DNA of 45,485 nt from Sulfitobacter sp. (GCA_024637305.1 JAGXFI010000038.1:1-45485); one strand, 5' to 3'. Shown: positions 34,803 to 45,037, counted from the stretch's first letter. Numbers and translations are program-made. Notes: generated from the letters alone by a model not told the origin.

Positions 34803-36880
34803 GCGTCGACGCTTTCCAGCACGAGAATTGCGCGGCTTTCGACCTCAACCTCGCCTTGCGAAGCGGTTTCGTCGGGATGCGCGGCCGCAATCGCGCGCGC
34901 GGTGTCGACCACTATGCGCCATCCTGTCGCCCTCGCTTCGGGCAACGCAAACTGTACCGGTTCGGCCTCTGAGTTAAGCAGGATCAGCATCTGTTCGCCC
35001 GGCATGGTCAGCTGCAAAGTGAGCGCGCGCGCGTCGTTTTCCCAATCCTCGGCACCCATTTTCTGGCCGTCAGGGCGTAGCCAATGGGCCTCACCGGCAA
35101 AGCGCGGCTGTTCGGTTGCGTGATAGAACGCTTCGGCCTGCAACAATGCACGGCTGCGCCGTACCGCCACAACTCCGGTGACGAAGTCTTCGAAATCACG
35201 GTTGCCTTCGCCGTCAAGCTCCCAATCCAGCCAGTTATATTCCTCGTCCTGACAATAAGCGTTGTTGTTGCCATGCTGGCTTCGACCCCGCTCGTCCCCC
35301 ATCAACATCATCGGCGTACCTTGCGAAATAAGCAGCGTGGTGATGATGTTGCGGCGCTGGCGGTCGCGCAGGGCGATGATTGTCTCGTCGTCGGTCGGTC
35401 CCTCGACACCGCAATTCCAGGACAGGTTGTGATCGTGTCCGTCCTGATTGTCTTCGCCATTGGCCTCGTTGTGCTTGTCATTATAGCTGACGAGGTCGGT
35501 CAGGGTGAACCCGTCATGAGCGGTCACGAAATTGACGCTGGCCCACGGCCGCCGCCCAAGCCTTTCGAACCTGTCCGCCGACCCCAGCAAACCGCCCGCC
35601 AGATCGCCTGCCACCCCCGGTTCACCCTTCCAGAAAGCGCGCACCGTATCGCGGTAGCTGTCGTTCCATTCGGCCCAGCCGGGGGGGAAATTGCCCAGCT
35701 GATACCCGTCGGGGCCGGTATCCCACGGCTCCGCGATCAGCTTCACCCGGCTGAGGACAGGATCCTGCCGTGTCGCCTCCAGAAAGACCGAGTTCATGTC
35801 GAAGGCTTCACGTTCGCGACCCAGCGTCGTGGCCAGATCAAACCGGAAGCCGTCGACGTGACATTCCTCCACCCAGTAACGCAGCGAATCCATCACCATC
35901 TGCAACACCCGCCCATGCCGCAGATCCAGCGAATTGCCGCAGCCGGTCGTGTCGTAGTAATGGCGCGGATCATCCGCGAGGATGTAGTAGCTTGCGTTGT
36001 CAATCCCTCTGAAAGACAAGGTGGGGCCAAGCTCGTTGCCCTCCGCCGTGTGGTTGTAGACGACATCCATGATGACCTCGATGCCCGCTTCGTGCAGGCG
36101 ACGCACCATCAGCTTGAACTCGTGGATCGCGCCATTCGGGGTCAGATAGCGCGGCGCGGGAGCAAAAAAGCCCAGCGTGTTGTAGCCCCAGAAATTGGTC
36201 AATCCGCGATCCGTGAGATGACGGTCGTCGAAAAAAGACTGCACCGGCAACAGCTCCACCGCCGTAACGCCGAGCTTGAGCAGATGGTCGATCGTCGCGC
36301 GATCCGCCAGCCCTTCGAACGTGCCACGGATCTTCTGGGGCAGATCGGTATTGCGCGCCGTCATCCCCTTGACGTGGGCTTCGTAGATAACCGTTTTAGA
36401 CCATGGCGTGTCGGGCCGAACATCCGACCCCCAGGTGTGAGCCGGATCGACGACAACGCATTTGGGCATGTAATTGGCGCTATCGCGTTTATCAAAGCTC
36501 AGGTCGCCCTTGCCATGCCCGATCTTGTAGCCGAACAGCGCGTCATGCCAGCGCAATTTGCCGCGTAGTTCAAGCGCATAAGGATCCAACACAAACTTGT
36601 TGGGATTGAAACGGTGCCCTTCTTTCGGCGCGTAGGGACCATGAACGCGATAGCCATAAAGCTGTCCCGGCCGGATCCACGGGAAATAGCCGTGCCAGAC
36701 CTGATGGGTATATTCGGGCAGCGCGATGCGGTCGGTTTCTTTTCTGCCCGTAGGATCGAACAGGCACAGTTCGACCTTGGTCGCATTGGCTGAAAACAAG
36801 GCAAAGTTCACGCCCGAGGAATCCCACGTTGCGCCTAGCGGAAAATCAGAGCCGCCCCTCGGGATACCGACCTGGGTCAT
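34799..36880 (-). CDS. glgX: Glycogen debranching enzyme GlgX
   Basis: GlgX hydrolyses alpha-1,6 branches of limit dextrins or glycogen. The 693-residue GH13 protein starts with a CBM48 region (GATWDSSGVNFALFSANATK), then VIYEAHVKGMT, DVVYNHTAEGNE, nucleophile DGFRFDLATTLGRE, acid/base LIAEPWDTGPDGYQ and NFVTAHDGFTL. Isoamylase-type features YNDKHNEANGE are present. Start 36880, one base after the glgB stop, has CGGAG seven bases upstream. Its products (short maltodextrins) suit MalQ and TreY in the same cluster. Confidence 0.96.
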   Translation of the reverse strand: MTQVGIPRGGSDFPLGATWDSSGVNFALFSANATKVELCLFDPTGRKETDRIALPEYTHQVWHGYFPWIRPGQLYGYRVHGPYAPKEGHRFNPNKFVLDPYALELRGKLRWHDALFGYKIGHGKGDLSFDKRDSANYMPKCVVVDPAHTWGSDVRPDTPWSKTVIYEAHVKGMTARNTDLPQKIRGTFEGLADRATIDHLLKLGVTAVELLPVQSFFDDRHLTDRGLTNFWGYNTLGFFAPAPRYLTPNGAIHEFKLMVRRLHEAGIEVIMDVVYNHTAEGNELGPTLSFRGIDNASYYILADDPRHYYDTTGCGNSLDLRHGRVLQMVMDSLRYWVEECHVDGFRFDLATTLGREREAFDMNSVFLEATRQDPVLSRVKLIAEPWDTGPDGYQLGNFPPGWAEWNDSYRDTVRAFWKGEPGVAGDLAGGLLGSADRFERLGRRPWASVNFVTAHDGFTLTDLVSYNDKHNEANGEDNQDGHDHNLSWNCGVEGPTDDETIIALRDRQRRNIITTLLISQGTPMMLMGDERGRSQHGNNNAYCQDEEYNWLDWELDGEGNRDFEDFVTGVVAVRRSRALLQAEAFYHATEQPRFAGEAHWLRPDGQKMGAEDWENDARALTLQLTMPGEQMLILLNSEAEPVQFALPEARATGWRIVVDTARAIAAAHPDETASQGEVEVESRAILVLESVDA

Positions 36881-36881
36881 T

Positions 36882-39092
36882 TCATTTCTCCGGAACAAGG
36901 ACAATTACCGCCAGCGGAGGAAGCGTGAGCAAGGCGCTTGCAGGTTGGTCGTGTGATCCGGGGCTTTGGGCCACCACGGCATCCCCGTTGCCTGCGCCGG
37001 AACCGCCGTAACCGGTCGCATCGGTATTGAGAGCTTCGCGCCAATGCCCTTCATGTGGCATGCCGATACGAAAACCTTCGCGCAAGACAGGGGCCATGTT
37101 GGCAACCACCACGACGGGCGGATCACCTTCATCGCCATACCGCACATAGCTGAAAACGTTGTTTTCGGTATCTCCGCCTTCGATCCAGGCGAACCCTTCG
37201 GGCGCGCAATCAAGGCGATAGAGCGCGGGTGTGTCACGATATAGGGTGTTGAGATCGCGCACCAGCCGCTGCATGCCTTCATGCGCCGGATCCTCAAGCA
37301 GATGCCAGTCAAGGCTGCGGTCATGGTTCCATTCCCGCTCCTGCGCAAATTCGCAACCCATGAACAACAGCTTCTTGCCCGGGTGCGTCCACATGAAACC
37401 GAGATAGGCGCGCAAATTCGCGAATTTCTGCCATTTTTCACCCGGCATCTTGGTCAGCAAGGATCCCTTTCCGTGCACGACCTCATCATGGCTGAGCGGC
37501 AGTATGAAGTTTTCCGAGAACGCATAATGCAGACCGAATGTCATCTTGCCGTGGTCGTATTTGCGATAAAGAGGATCGGTCGCCATGTAATCCAGCGTGT
37601 CGTGCATCCATCCCATGTTCCATTTGAAATCGAACCCCAGTCCGCCGTCACTGGTTGGGCGGCTCACGCTCGGCCAGGCCGTCGATTCCTCGGCGATGGT
37701 CAGCGCGTCTGGCGTATACTCTGCCACCGCCGCGTTCACGCCGCGGAGAAAGTCGATGGCATCCAGGTTCTCCCTCCCGCCCTCGCGGTTCGGGATCCAT
37801 TCACCCGCTTCACGCGAATAATCAAGGTACAGCATGGACGCGACCGCATCCACGCGCAGGGCGTCCACATGGTATTCGCGCAACCAGTAAAGCGCACTGG
37901 AGCGCAGGAAATTGGCGACCTCGGTGCGGCCGAAATTGTAGATCAGCGTATTCCAGTCGCGGTGAAATCCCAGACGCGGGTCTTCGTGCTCGTAAAGGGC
38001 GGTGCCATCAAACCGTGCAAGCCCGTGGGCGTCCGACGGAAAATGCGCCGGCACCCAGTCAAGGATGACACCCAGATCCGCAGCGTGCAGCCGATCCACC
38101 ATCGCGGCGAAATCGTCGGGGCCACCATGCCGGGCGGTCGGCGCAAAAAGCCCGACCGGCTGGTATCCCCAGGACCCCGTGAACGGATGTTCGCTGAGCG
38201 GCAAGAACTCCACATGCGTAAATCCCATCCAGGTCGCATATTCCGCGATTTGTTCGCCAAGCTCGGCATAGCTCAGCACCTTGTCGCCTTCGGCACGCCG
38301 CCAACTGCTTGCATGGACCTCATAAATCGACATCGGCTCGCGCCGCGCATCTCGCTTGGCGATATCGTCCCGCCAGCCGGCGTCCTGCCATTCGTGCTTT
38401 GGCAATCCCGAGACAATTGACGCCGTCGCGGGCGGCGCTTCGGCAGCCAACGCCACCGGATCGGCCTTCAGCGGAAGCACATCGCCTTGCACCCCCAATA
38501 TCTCGAATTTGTAGAGCGCACCCGGTCCCAATGCAGGCACGAACAACTCCCACACTCCGCCACCCAGACGGCGGCGCATGGCATGGCGGCGACCGTCCCA
38601 AGCGTTGAAATCACCCACGACGCTGACCCGGCGCGCGTTCGGGGCCCAGACGGCAAAGCTCACACCGTCCACGCCTTCGTGCTTGACCGGATGAGCCCCC
38701 AGCTTGCGATAGAAATCCTCATGACGCCCTTCAGCCAGCAGGTGTTCGTCCAGATCACCAAGGACAGGGCCAAAACGATACGGGTCTTCGCGCGTCCATT
38801 CTGCGCCTTCGGCGCGCAGCCTAAGGCGGTAGGCGAATTCCTTGCTTCGGCGCGGCATGGAGCCGCTGAAGAATCCCTCGTCATCGATCCGTTGCAGCGG
38901 CGCGACCTCGCGTCCGGTCTTGGCGTCGACCACGATGACCTCGGCCGCGTCGGGCGCAAACACCCGCACGACCAATCTGCCGTCGCCGTTTCCATGCATC
39001 CCCAGCACGCCAAAGGGGCTTCCGCATCGTCCCCGCAGAACAGCGTCGATAACGCTCCGTTCAGGCGCATGATCAGGTAAGGTATCAGTCAT
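36882..39092 (-). CDS. glgB: 1,4-alpha-glucan branching enzyme
   Basis: GlgB introduces alpha-1,6 branches into glucan made by GlgA or GlgE. The 736-residue protein has the usual layout: N1 domain, CBM48 ([19 protein letters not shown]), then the barrel with nucleophile Asp415 ([12 protein letters not shown]), acid/base Glu468 ([10 protein letters not shown]) and [14 protein letters not shown]. Start 39092 overlaps the maltokinase stop (ATGA) with GAGGAG upstream; the longer frame lies inside that gene. It sits directly after glgE and maltokinase, the order expected for GlgE-pathway branching. Confidence 0.97.
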   Translation of the reverse strand: MTDTLPDHAPERSVIDAVLRGRCGSPFGVLGMHGNGDGRLVVRVFAPDAAEVIVVDAKTGREVAPLQRIDDEGFFSGSMPRRSKEFAYRLRLRAEGAEWTREDPYRFGPVLGDLDEHLLAEGRHEDFYRKLGAHPVKHEGVDGVSFAVWAPNARRVSVVGDFNAWDGRRHAMRRRLGGGVWELFVPALGPGALYKFEILGVQGDVLPLKADPVALAAEAPPATASIVSGLPKHEWQDAGWRDDIAKRDARREPMSIYEVHASSWRRAEGDKVLSYAELGEQIAEYATWMGFTHVEFLPLSEHPFTGSWGYQPVGLFAPTARHGGPDDFAAMVDRLHAADLGVILDWVPAHFPSDAHGLARFDGTALYEHEDPRLGFHRDWNTLIYNFGRTEVANFLRSSALYWLREYHVDALRVDAVASMLYLDYSREAGEWIPNREGGRENLDAIDFLRGVNAAVAEYTPDALTIAEESTAWPSVSRPTSDGGLGFDFKWNMGWMHDTLDYMATDPLYRKYDHGKMTFGLHYAFSENFILPLSHDEVVHGKGSLLTKMPGEKWQKFANLRAYLGFMWTHPGKKLLFMGCEFAQEREWNHDRSLDWHLLEDPAHEGMQRLVRDLNTLYRDTPALYRLDCAPEGFAWIEGGDTENNVFSYVRYGDEGDPPVVVVANMAPVLREGFRIGMPHEGHWREALNTDATGYGGSGAGNGDAVVAQSPGSHDQPASALLTLPPLAVIVLVPEK

Positions 39093-40564
39093 TGCGGCAA
39101 CTCCTCGTCCAAAAGTGCAAGCAGACCACCCAACGGAAGATGTACCCAAGCAGGCCGGTTCGACAGCTCGTAAGCGATCTCGTAACCGACCTTCTGCAAC
39201 CGGAAGAGATCCAGAAGCGGCTCTGCGACAGGATCCTCGGGATGGGCGGCACGTTCTGCAATCTCGGCACGGTAGGCGTCCAGAAATGCCTGCATCGCTC
39301 GGACACGCCACGCATTCATCAGCTTGCTATTTACTTCGGCAAAGCCGGACACCGCACCCGCTGCGTAATCCAGGGATCGCAGCATACCCGCCACATCGCG
39401 TAAGCCGGATGTCTTGCTCCGGCGCGCCGCGAGGTTGCGACGCGGTTCACCCTCGAAATCAATGATGGCCACATCGCCTTCTGTGACCAGAACCTGACCC
39501 AGATGATAGTCGCCATGAATGCGGTGTTTCTGACCGCTGGGATCGAGCGCAGCAATTCGATCGATCCGGTCGAACGCTTCATCGCGCCGGTCCAGTACTT
39601 CCCGTGCGATAAATACCGCACCCTCGTCAAGCCGGTCCAGCGCGTTTTCAAGCCCGCAGAACGCCTCGTGCAGATCTTCGCGCGCCTCGTCAGACCATGC
39701 GCGCAAGTCGTCCTTGGTGACAGGTTCGGGCGAAAAGGCCGGATCATCGGTCGCCCGTGCCAAAGCGCGGTGCAAACCAGCGGTACGCGACCCCAGAAGC
39801 CGGCACAGGCCTAGACCCGCGTCACTCATATCCGCTTCGTGCTCTATCGACGCCCGCAACTGCGCCCCCAGATAGGCCCAGGCATCGCCCTTGTTGGGGA
39901 CGAAGGCAAAGGCGGCGGCCAGCAGCGTCGGGTCCGTGTCGGGCTCGTGCAAGGCCATTGCACCAAGAAACGGCGGCGTTTGATCGAAACCACCCAAAGT
40001 CAGATGTCGTGCGACCTCCACATCGGGCTGTATTCCGGCGCGCAGACGGCGGTAAATCTTCAGCACCGCAATGTCGTCAAAGGCCAATGTTGCATTGCTC
40101 TGCTCTACCGAAAGCACCCGCGCCTTGTCCGTCACCAGCCGGTCGAGCGCCTCGGTCCCTTCGAAGACCACCTGCCACTGATCGTGATGCAGGATACTGC
40201 GCGCCCGCATCCCATCCAGCAACGCTTCGGCCAGCACGGAGTCGCACGCGCCATCCATCAACGCGCCGCCATCGCGGGCGACCAGAACCGCCGGCTTGGT
40301 GGCCGCGTCAGACAAGGCCGGATCACCGTATTCGACGCGCGACAGCGGAAGGAAATAACGCTGAGGTCCGTGTGAAAGGTCGACATCAAGCACTGTCAGC
40401 GCGCATCTGGCACCCGCCATGGTCCCGAGCGGTCTGACCTGCACGGCCTCGATCCTTGCATCCTTGGCCCCGAACCAGCGCTGGCCGATCAGCCATTCCG
40501 GCATCAGCTGCGTCACATCTGTCCGGGCCAGATCGTCAAGCGCGCTTGTTTCTGTCTTGCTCAT
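39089..40564 (-). CDS. Maltokinase (Mak/Pep2 type)
   Basis: A 491-residue maltose kinase with eukaryotic-kinase-like fold. Maltokinase uses ATP to make alpha-maltose-1-phosphate, the substrate of GlgE. The N-terminal cap [16 protein letters not shown] is typical, followed by the phosphate-binding half ([18 protein letters not shown]), catalytic loop [10 protein letters not shown] (residue about 352) and metal-binding DFEGEP (about 371). In many bacteria it is fused to TreS; here it is free-standing. Start and stop overlap glgE and glgB by four bases each. Confidence 0.93.
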   Translation of the reverse strand: MSKTETSALDDLARTDVTQLMPEWLIGQRWFGAKDARIEAVQVRPLGTMAGARCALTVLDVDLSHGPQRYFLPLSRVEYGDPALSDAATKPAVLVARDGGALMDGACDSVLAEALLDGMRARSILHHDQWQVVFEGTEALDRLVTDKARVLSVEQSNATLAFDDIAVLKIYRRLRAGIQPDVEVARHLTLGGFDQTPPFLGAMALHEPDTDPTLLAAAFAFVPNKGDAWAYLGAQLRASIEHEADMSDAGLGLCRLLGSRTAGLHRALARATDDPAFSPEPVTKDDLRAWSDEAREDLHEAFCGLENALDRLDEGAVFIAREVLDRRDEAFDRIDRIAALDPSGQKHRIHGDYHLGQVLVTEGDVAIIDFEGEPRRNLAARRSKTSGLRDVAGMLRSLDYAAGAVSGFAEVNSKLMNAWRVRAMQAFLDAYRAEIAERAAHPEDPVAEPLLDLFRLQKVGYEIAYELSNRPAWVHLPLGGLLALLDEELPQ

Positions 40565-42570
40565 GTCCGCATCCCTGGCGGAGGATAAAGCCGCCAGATC
40601 GCGTAGGGGCGCGCATCGGGATGCAAAGCCAACCGGTGATTCACCCCATGCCAGGTAAACCGGTTGCCATGCATCAAGTCCTGAACCTCGATCGACGCAT
40701 CATCCGGCAGGCCAAATTTCCACAGCGGCAATTCAAAACCGAAGTCGGCAGGCGTGTGGGGGTCCAGCAGAACATGGAACAACAGATAATTGCCTGTCGC
40801 GGCATCCATGCGGCCATAGTAAAGCACCCGGTCATCATGGGCCGTGAAAAAGTTCAGGTTGGTGAAATCCCGCATCGCGGCGTTCTCGCGCCTGATGGTG
40901 TTGATGAGGCGGATATCGTCCTTGATATGGCCGGGCTGGTCGAAATCCCACGCCCGCAGCTGATACTTTTCGCTGTCGAGGTATTCCTCCTTGCCCGGCA
41001 CCGGCGCGCCTTCGCATATCTCGAAACCGTTATAAATCCCGTAGTTACCCGCAAGCGTCGCCGCCAGCACCATGCGCGTGCGAAACCCCGCGCGCCCGCT
41101 CGTCTGCAAGAAATAGGGATTGATATCGGGCGTGTTGGCAAAGAAATTCGGTCGCATGTAATGACGGCATTCTTCCTGCGTCAATCCCGTCAGATATTCG
41201 GTCAGCTCTTCCTTGGTATGCCGCCAGGTGAAATAGCTGTAGGATTGGCTATAGCCTACCTTTGCCAATCTTTTCATGACCTTGGGACGCGTGAATGCCT
41301 CAGCGAGAAAGATCACGTCAGGATGATCCTTGTGGATGTCGCCGATCATCCATTCCCAGAATGGAAACGGTTTGGTATGCGGATTATCCACCCGGAAAAT
41401 CTTGACCCCGTGCTCGATCCAGAACAACACGACATCACGCAGTTCGATCCACAGCGACGGGATGGCATCGCGGTAAAAATGCACGTTCACGATGTCTTCG
41501 TATTTCTTGGGCGGATTCTCGGCAAACTTGATCGTGCCGTCAGGGCGCCAGTCAAACCATTCGGGATGCTCGCGGATCCACGGATGGTCAGGCGAACACT
41601 GAATGGCGAAATCAAGAGCGACTTCCAGTCCATGATCCTGCGCGGCGGCAACCAGACGGTCGAAATCATCCAGCGTTCCCAGTTCGGGTTCGATCGCCGT
41701 ATGCCCTCCGTCGTCTGACCCGATCGCATAGGGGCTGCCGGGATCATCGTCGCCGGCTGTCAGCGTGTTATTGGGCCCTTTGCGGTTGGTCTTGCCGATA
41801 GGGTGGATCGGCGGAAAGTAAATCACGTCGAAACCCAGATCCTTGACATATGCCAGACGATCGATCACGTCATCGAACGTCCCGTGCGCGCCATCCTTGC
41901 CCCATGACCGGGGGAACAACTCATACCAGGCGCTGAAGGCAGCGGCCTCGCGATCGGCCCATATGTGAATTTTGCGTTCATACGTGGTCAGGTTCGCCTT
42001 GACCTGAGCTTCCCGCATCAACTGAAATGTTTCTTCGCTCATCAGCGTTTGCGTGCTGTCCGTATCGTCGTTCCGGTCGAGACGTTGCAACAAGGCCTCG
42101 AGGTTCTTGCGTGTCGCAGCTTTGGGTGCACCTTTCGCCTCAAGTGCGTCTTCCACCATTTTCCGCGCTTCCTTCAGTTCCAGGGAAATGTCCTGCCCCG
42201 CGCTCAGTTTCTTGGCGGTATCCCTGCGCCAGGTTCCGAAGACGTCGCGCCATGCCTGGATTTCCAGTTCCCACATGCCGGGTTCGGGCAAGGTAACGTC
42301 ACCCTGCCAACGGTCATTGCCCAGATGCTCCAGATCGACACTGGCCGCATTCTTACCCTTGCGATGAGGCCGGATCGTCACAGTGGCATGGAGAACATCG
42401 TGCCCGTCAGAGAAAATGTCACAGAAAAATTCGAACGGCTGTTCGGCCACGGTCTTGGCCGGAAACCGTCCTCCGTCGATTTCATGCGAGACATTCTCGA
42501 TAGCGATCCGCGCCTCTGCGAAGCGGAAAATCTCGGTCGATGTCTGGCTTTCTCTTTTACCCTTCGTCAT
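40561..42570 (-). CDS. glgE: Alpha-1,4-glucan:maltose-1-phosphate maltosyltransferase
   Basis: GlgE transfers maltosyl units from maltose-1-phosphate to glucan ends, building glycogen without ADP-glucose. The 669-residue GH13_3 protein has the N-terminal beta domain and helical insert, then the barrel with nucleophile Asp395 (FRVDNPHTKPF), acid/base Glu424 (FLAEAFTRPK) and Asp482 (FANTPDINPYF), matching Asp394, Glu423 and Asp480 of the Streptomyces enzyme almost number for number. GGAG lies seven bases before the ATG. It opens the six-gene operon. Confidence 0.97.
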   Translation of the reverse strand: MTKGKRESQTSTEIFRFAEARIAIENVSHEIDGGRFPAKTVAEQPFEFFCDIFSDGHDVLHATVTIRPHRKGKNAASVDLEHLGNDRWQGDVTLPEPGMWELEIQAWRDVFGTWRRDTAKKLSAGQDISLELKEARKMVEDALEAKGAPKAATRKNLEALLQRLDRNDDTDSTQTLMSEETFQLMREAQVKANLTTYERKIHIWADREAAAFSAWYELFPRSWGKDGAHGTFDDVIDRLAYVKDLGFDVIYFPPIHPIGKTNRKGPNNTLTAGDDDPGSPYAIGSDDGGHTAIEPELGTLDDFDRLVAAAQDHGLEVALDFAIQCSPDHPWIREHPEWFDWRPDGTIKFAENPPKKYEDIVNVHFYRDAIPSLWIELRDVVLFWIEHGVKIFRVDNPHTKPFPFWEWMIGDIHKDHPDVIFLAEAFTRPKVMKRLAKVGYSQSYSYFTWRHTKEELTEYLTGLTQEECRHYMRPNFFANTPDINPYFLQTSGRAGFRTRMVLAATLAGNYGIYNGFEICEGAPVPGKEEYLDSEKYQLRAWDFDQPGHIKDDIRLINTIRRENAAMRDFTNLNFFTAHDDRVLYYGRMDAATGNYLLFHVLLDPHTPADFGFELPLWKFGLPDDASIEVQDLMHGNRFTWHGVNHRLALHPDARPYAIWRLYPPPGMRT

Positions 42571-43024
42571 TACATTCTCCGGCTCGCTATACTAGCCGAG
42601 TCTCAACAATCCATGCGGAAACCAGTTCCACAAAAACTGACAATGCCCTTCGCCCGCATGATCGAATGAGACTTCGCAGGGCCTGTCGCAGGTAAAGAAC
42701 CAAGCCCGTGTCGAAGTTGCCTGGAACGGGTCTGACGCGGCCCAGAGGCATGAGGTTGACAGTTTTTGCAACGATGCAGCGGAAATGGCCAAAGACCAAA
42801 AATTCCTCCCGCAGCGACCGACGTGCCGGTTCCGTCAGGTGCTGTGTAAATTGCCACCCGACCGAGCCAGTTGAGTTAGTGATGGAGCAGGTATTTCCCT
42901 CGACGCTGCTACGAAGCAGCGTCTGACGTCGAAGGGTTGTGCGCGCAGTGCAACAAGGTTTTCGGGCCGTTGAACATTCTGCTGGCCAATGCCGTATGTT
43001 CGACCGCCAACCTCCGCACCTGCC
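42571..43024. other. 454-base gap without recognisable gene, with a large imperfect palindrome
   Basis: Presumably holds the glgE promoter near its left end, where CTCGGCT and AGCCGGAG can pair around TAGTATAG just before the ribosome site. Frames are short and broken. At 42897-42936 an imperfect palindrome runs from CCCTCGACG to CGTCGAAGGG, inside which GACGCTGCT/AGCAGCGTC (42902-42923) forms a perfect 9-base stem with a 4-base loop. I cannot identify a mobile element, although the disrupted frames would suit old remnant DNA. Confidence 0.5.
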
Positions 43025-44452
43025 CTACCAAAGCTGCGGTGGTGCGAGGGGTTTCGTCGTGAGGTTAAGTTCACGGGCCGCGCGCAGGCGGGCATGCGCC
43101 GCAGCCGCCAGCGCCTTGCAATCAGCCAAAGCGAGATTGAGCCACTTTTCACTGAAATCCGTCAAGACTTGCGCAGCCAGGGAAGGCTCGCCTGCCTCCA
43201 GCAAAAGCTGCGCCGTGCGCGTGACGTTTGGCACCGCCTCGGCGATCCGGGCCTCCAGGTTACGCCAGTGCGTATCGACCTCCGGCAGGATCGTATCCTG
43301 CCTCTGGAACGCCAGATGCATGAGCTGCTTGAATGCATATACCGCGCTTTCGCCGCTTTCGATCCCCTGCGGCACCCTGGACACGGTATCGGGCGACTTC
43401 GCTTCCTTGCGCCGGTCGAGAAACCGCGCACTTTCGCCATCGGTGAGATACCGATGCCGCGCATAGGCGTCAGGTACCGATGTCTGGCCAAGCCAGACAG
43501 GCATCAGCGGTGCCGTGACCGGCCCGATGGGCGCGTGATACATCATCCGCAGCTCCGGGTGCGCGGGATGTTCAAGCGGCACGACCTGCCCGTAACCAGC
43601 GGTATCCCCGGTCAGGCGGGGCGTCGAGATGGACCAGAACACGTCCTCGAGCGAGATCTTTTCCGGCGTTCCTGCGCGCCGGTGCATTTCCTGCTCGATC
43701 CAGTCGACCCCTTCCCACCGGCCTTTGCCGTCGCCGTAAATACGGTTGACGTTGAATGGTCCCGTCGCCGGATCATACCAACCGTGGTCGCAGGCTGTCT
43801 GGATAAAATGGGCCGGAAAAAGAAAGTCGTCGGTCGGGGCGTCGGGAATTTCAGCGATGTAGCCGGGACGCGATGCGCGGATGCTGTCCGGCCCGAGACG
43901 CTCTGCCACCCACAGCCCGAGACCACCGGCAAACTCGATCACGACCCAGGCCTCGTCAGGGTCCGCGATGATATGCGAATTTCCGCCATAGGTCGAATAA
44001 CCATGCTCCGCGATCAGCGTCGCGATCAGATCGACGCCTTCGCGCGCGGTCAGCGCGCGCTGCACCACGATTCGTGCCAGATCGGAATAGTTCGGGCCGG
44101 TCTGGTTCTTGGGCGTCATGGCGATCAGCGCCTCGCTCGACGTTGACCAGATGTCGCGCACCGCGACGCCATATTCGTTAAGTCCGCCGTTGGTCAGCGG
44201 AGCCGGTACACCAAGGTAATAGCTATACTCGACCCGCAGACTGCGCGCTGTGCGGGGGGCTTGTGGAATCTGCGTCAGGTGGCCGGGCATGTCCGCTTGC
44301 GGCGTCACCCCGACAGTGACCGTGGCATCCGAGGCATGCGTTCTCACAGGCTCCAGGGTCAACCAATGGCTTGACGGCTCATCACCGTATCCTGCGAGAT
44401 ACGGGATGCTGGTCCCGGTATGTGACCGGCCGATGTAGATACCATAGCTCAA
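43025..44452 (-). CDS. C69-family dipeptidase
   Basis: A 475-residue protein of the C69/U34 N-terminal-nucleophile dipeptidases. Family marks: LAGYGDEPSSHW near residue 20, LTNGGLNEYGVAVRDIWS, QTGPNYSDLARI, GGNSHIIADPDEAWVVIEFAGG and GYGQVVPL. The best start is a TTG with AAGGA eight bases upstream, giving MSYGIYIG; there is no ATG that fits. Most family members have a Cys near this N-terminus as nucleophile. Here none is present, and Ser2 would be exposed after Met removal. The TTG overlaps the stop of a ruined ABC-transporter ATPase gene (TTGA), so the two were once one operon for peptide uptake. Confidence 0.85.
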   Translation of the reverse strand: MSYGIYIGRSHTGTSIPYLAGYGDEPSSHWLTLEPVRTHASDATVTVGVTPQADMPGHLTQIPQAPRTARSLRVEYSYYLGVPAPLTNGGLNEYGVAVRDIWSTSSEALIAMTPKNQTGPNYSDLARIVVQRALTAREGVDLIATLIAEHGYSTYGGNSHIIADPDEAWVVIEFAGGLGLWVAERLGPDSIRASRPGYIAEIPDAPTDDFLFPAHFIQTACDHGWYDPATGPFNVNRIYGDGKGRWEGVDWIEQEMHRRAGTPEKISLEDVFWSISTPRLTGDTAGYGQVVPLEHPAHPELRMMYHAPIGPVTAPLMPVWLGQTSVPDAYARHRYLTDGESARFLDRRKEAKSPDTVSRVPQGIESGESAVYAFKQLMHLAFQRQDTILPEVDTHWRNLEARIAEAVPNVTRTAQLLLEAGEPSLAAQVLTDFSEKWLNLALADCKALAAAAHARLRAARELNLTTKPLAPPQLW

Positions 44453-44757
44453 CTTGCCAATCCTTCGTTTGCGTGTTCGCCTGTGCCGCCAAATGGGAAG
44501 TGGCAGGCATGTGTTCGCCCGATACTGCCACATAGGCGCGCCGTCAGTCCGCGTCCGCTCGCCCCTGTTCGAACGATCCGGCCAAGGTACATGATGGCGA
44601 TCCTGTCGCTGATGTGACGCACGACCTGCAGATTATGCCTAATGATGAGATAGTCCAGCCCGTGCTCGGCCCGAAGAACGGCCATGAGGTTGATAATTGC
44701 GCCTTGAACCGACGCGGCGGGCTGAAGACACAGGACACGACGCCAACTTGTCGAGCC
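44449..44757 (-). pseudogene. Remnant of dipeptide/oligopeptide ABC transporter ATPase
   Basis: In one frame the DNA reads RVLC...ASVQGAIINLM, then [20 protein letters not shown] and AIMYLGRIV, matching the Walker B-to-C-terminal part of Dpp/OppD/F ATPases (LIVCDEPVSALDVSVQAQIINLM ... [26 protein letters not shown]). The Walker B DE and the D-loop are missing, the switch His-Asp has become His-Asn, and the N-terminal two-thirds of the gene is absent. A second frame resumes with EQGRADAD, implying a frameshift. The final GRTHACHFPFG resembles the usual C-terminus. The stop overlaps the dipeptidase TTG. Confidence 0.65.
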
Positions 44758-44761
44758 TAGT

Positions 44762-44956
44762 TCAGGGTAGATACCCGAACCGGTGCAGGCTGATTAACTT
44801 TTCATCGGTGGACAGACCTGTCGTCTCACCTTGGGTCTCGACCGGCTCATCAACCGCCCGCCCCGCAAAGAGACGCCAAACGGTGAAGGTATGCCCTAAC
44901 CGCTTGGCATATTTCATCAAAATCGACTGTACCGCTTTGCCGACGCTAAAACTCAT
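44762..44956 (-). other. Doubtful small open frame
   Basis: From an ATG at 44956 (AGGTG upstream) a 64-codon frame begins MSFSVGKAVQSILMKYAKRL and ends with LHRFGYLP; an alternative ATG is at 44983. I recognise no family. It lies between the ABC-ATPase remnant and the divergent fragment and may be random or a remnant. Confidence 0.2.
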
Positions 44957-45015
44957 TAAACCGAACACCTGATACAACGTCATTTACCCTGAAACTCTAA
45001 CAAGGATCAAAGCGC

Positions 45016-45037
45016 CTGAAAATTGATTACTTTTCAG
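45016..45037. promoter_or_regulatory. Inverted repeat between divergent frames
   Basis: CTGAAAA and TTTTCAG form 7-base arms 8 bases apart, followed by the palindrome CAGTCGACTG (45043-45052). The position just before a possible TetR-type fragment would suit an operator. Confidence 0.3.

Noticed and set aside
35084-36568. 494-codon plus-strand open frame
   Set aside because: It lies wholly opposite glgX, whose GH13 motifs are intact; the frame reads as no known family and is a high-GC mirror artefact.
37281-38420. 379-codon plus-strand open frame
   Set aside because: Antisense to the catalytic half of glgB and without recognisable domains.
42571-43024. Insertion sequence or transposase remnant
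   Set aside because: Frames on both strands were read and none matches a transposase family I can name; only the palindrome is reported.
44449-44757. Intact ABC-transporter ATPase gene
   Set aside because: No Walker A, signature or Walker B Asp-Glu, and two frames are needed to follow the homology.
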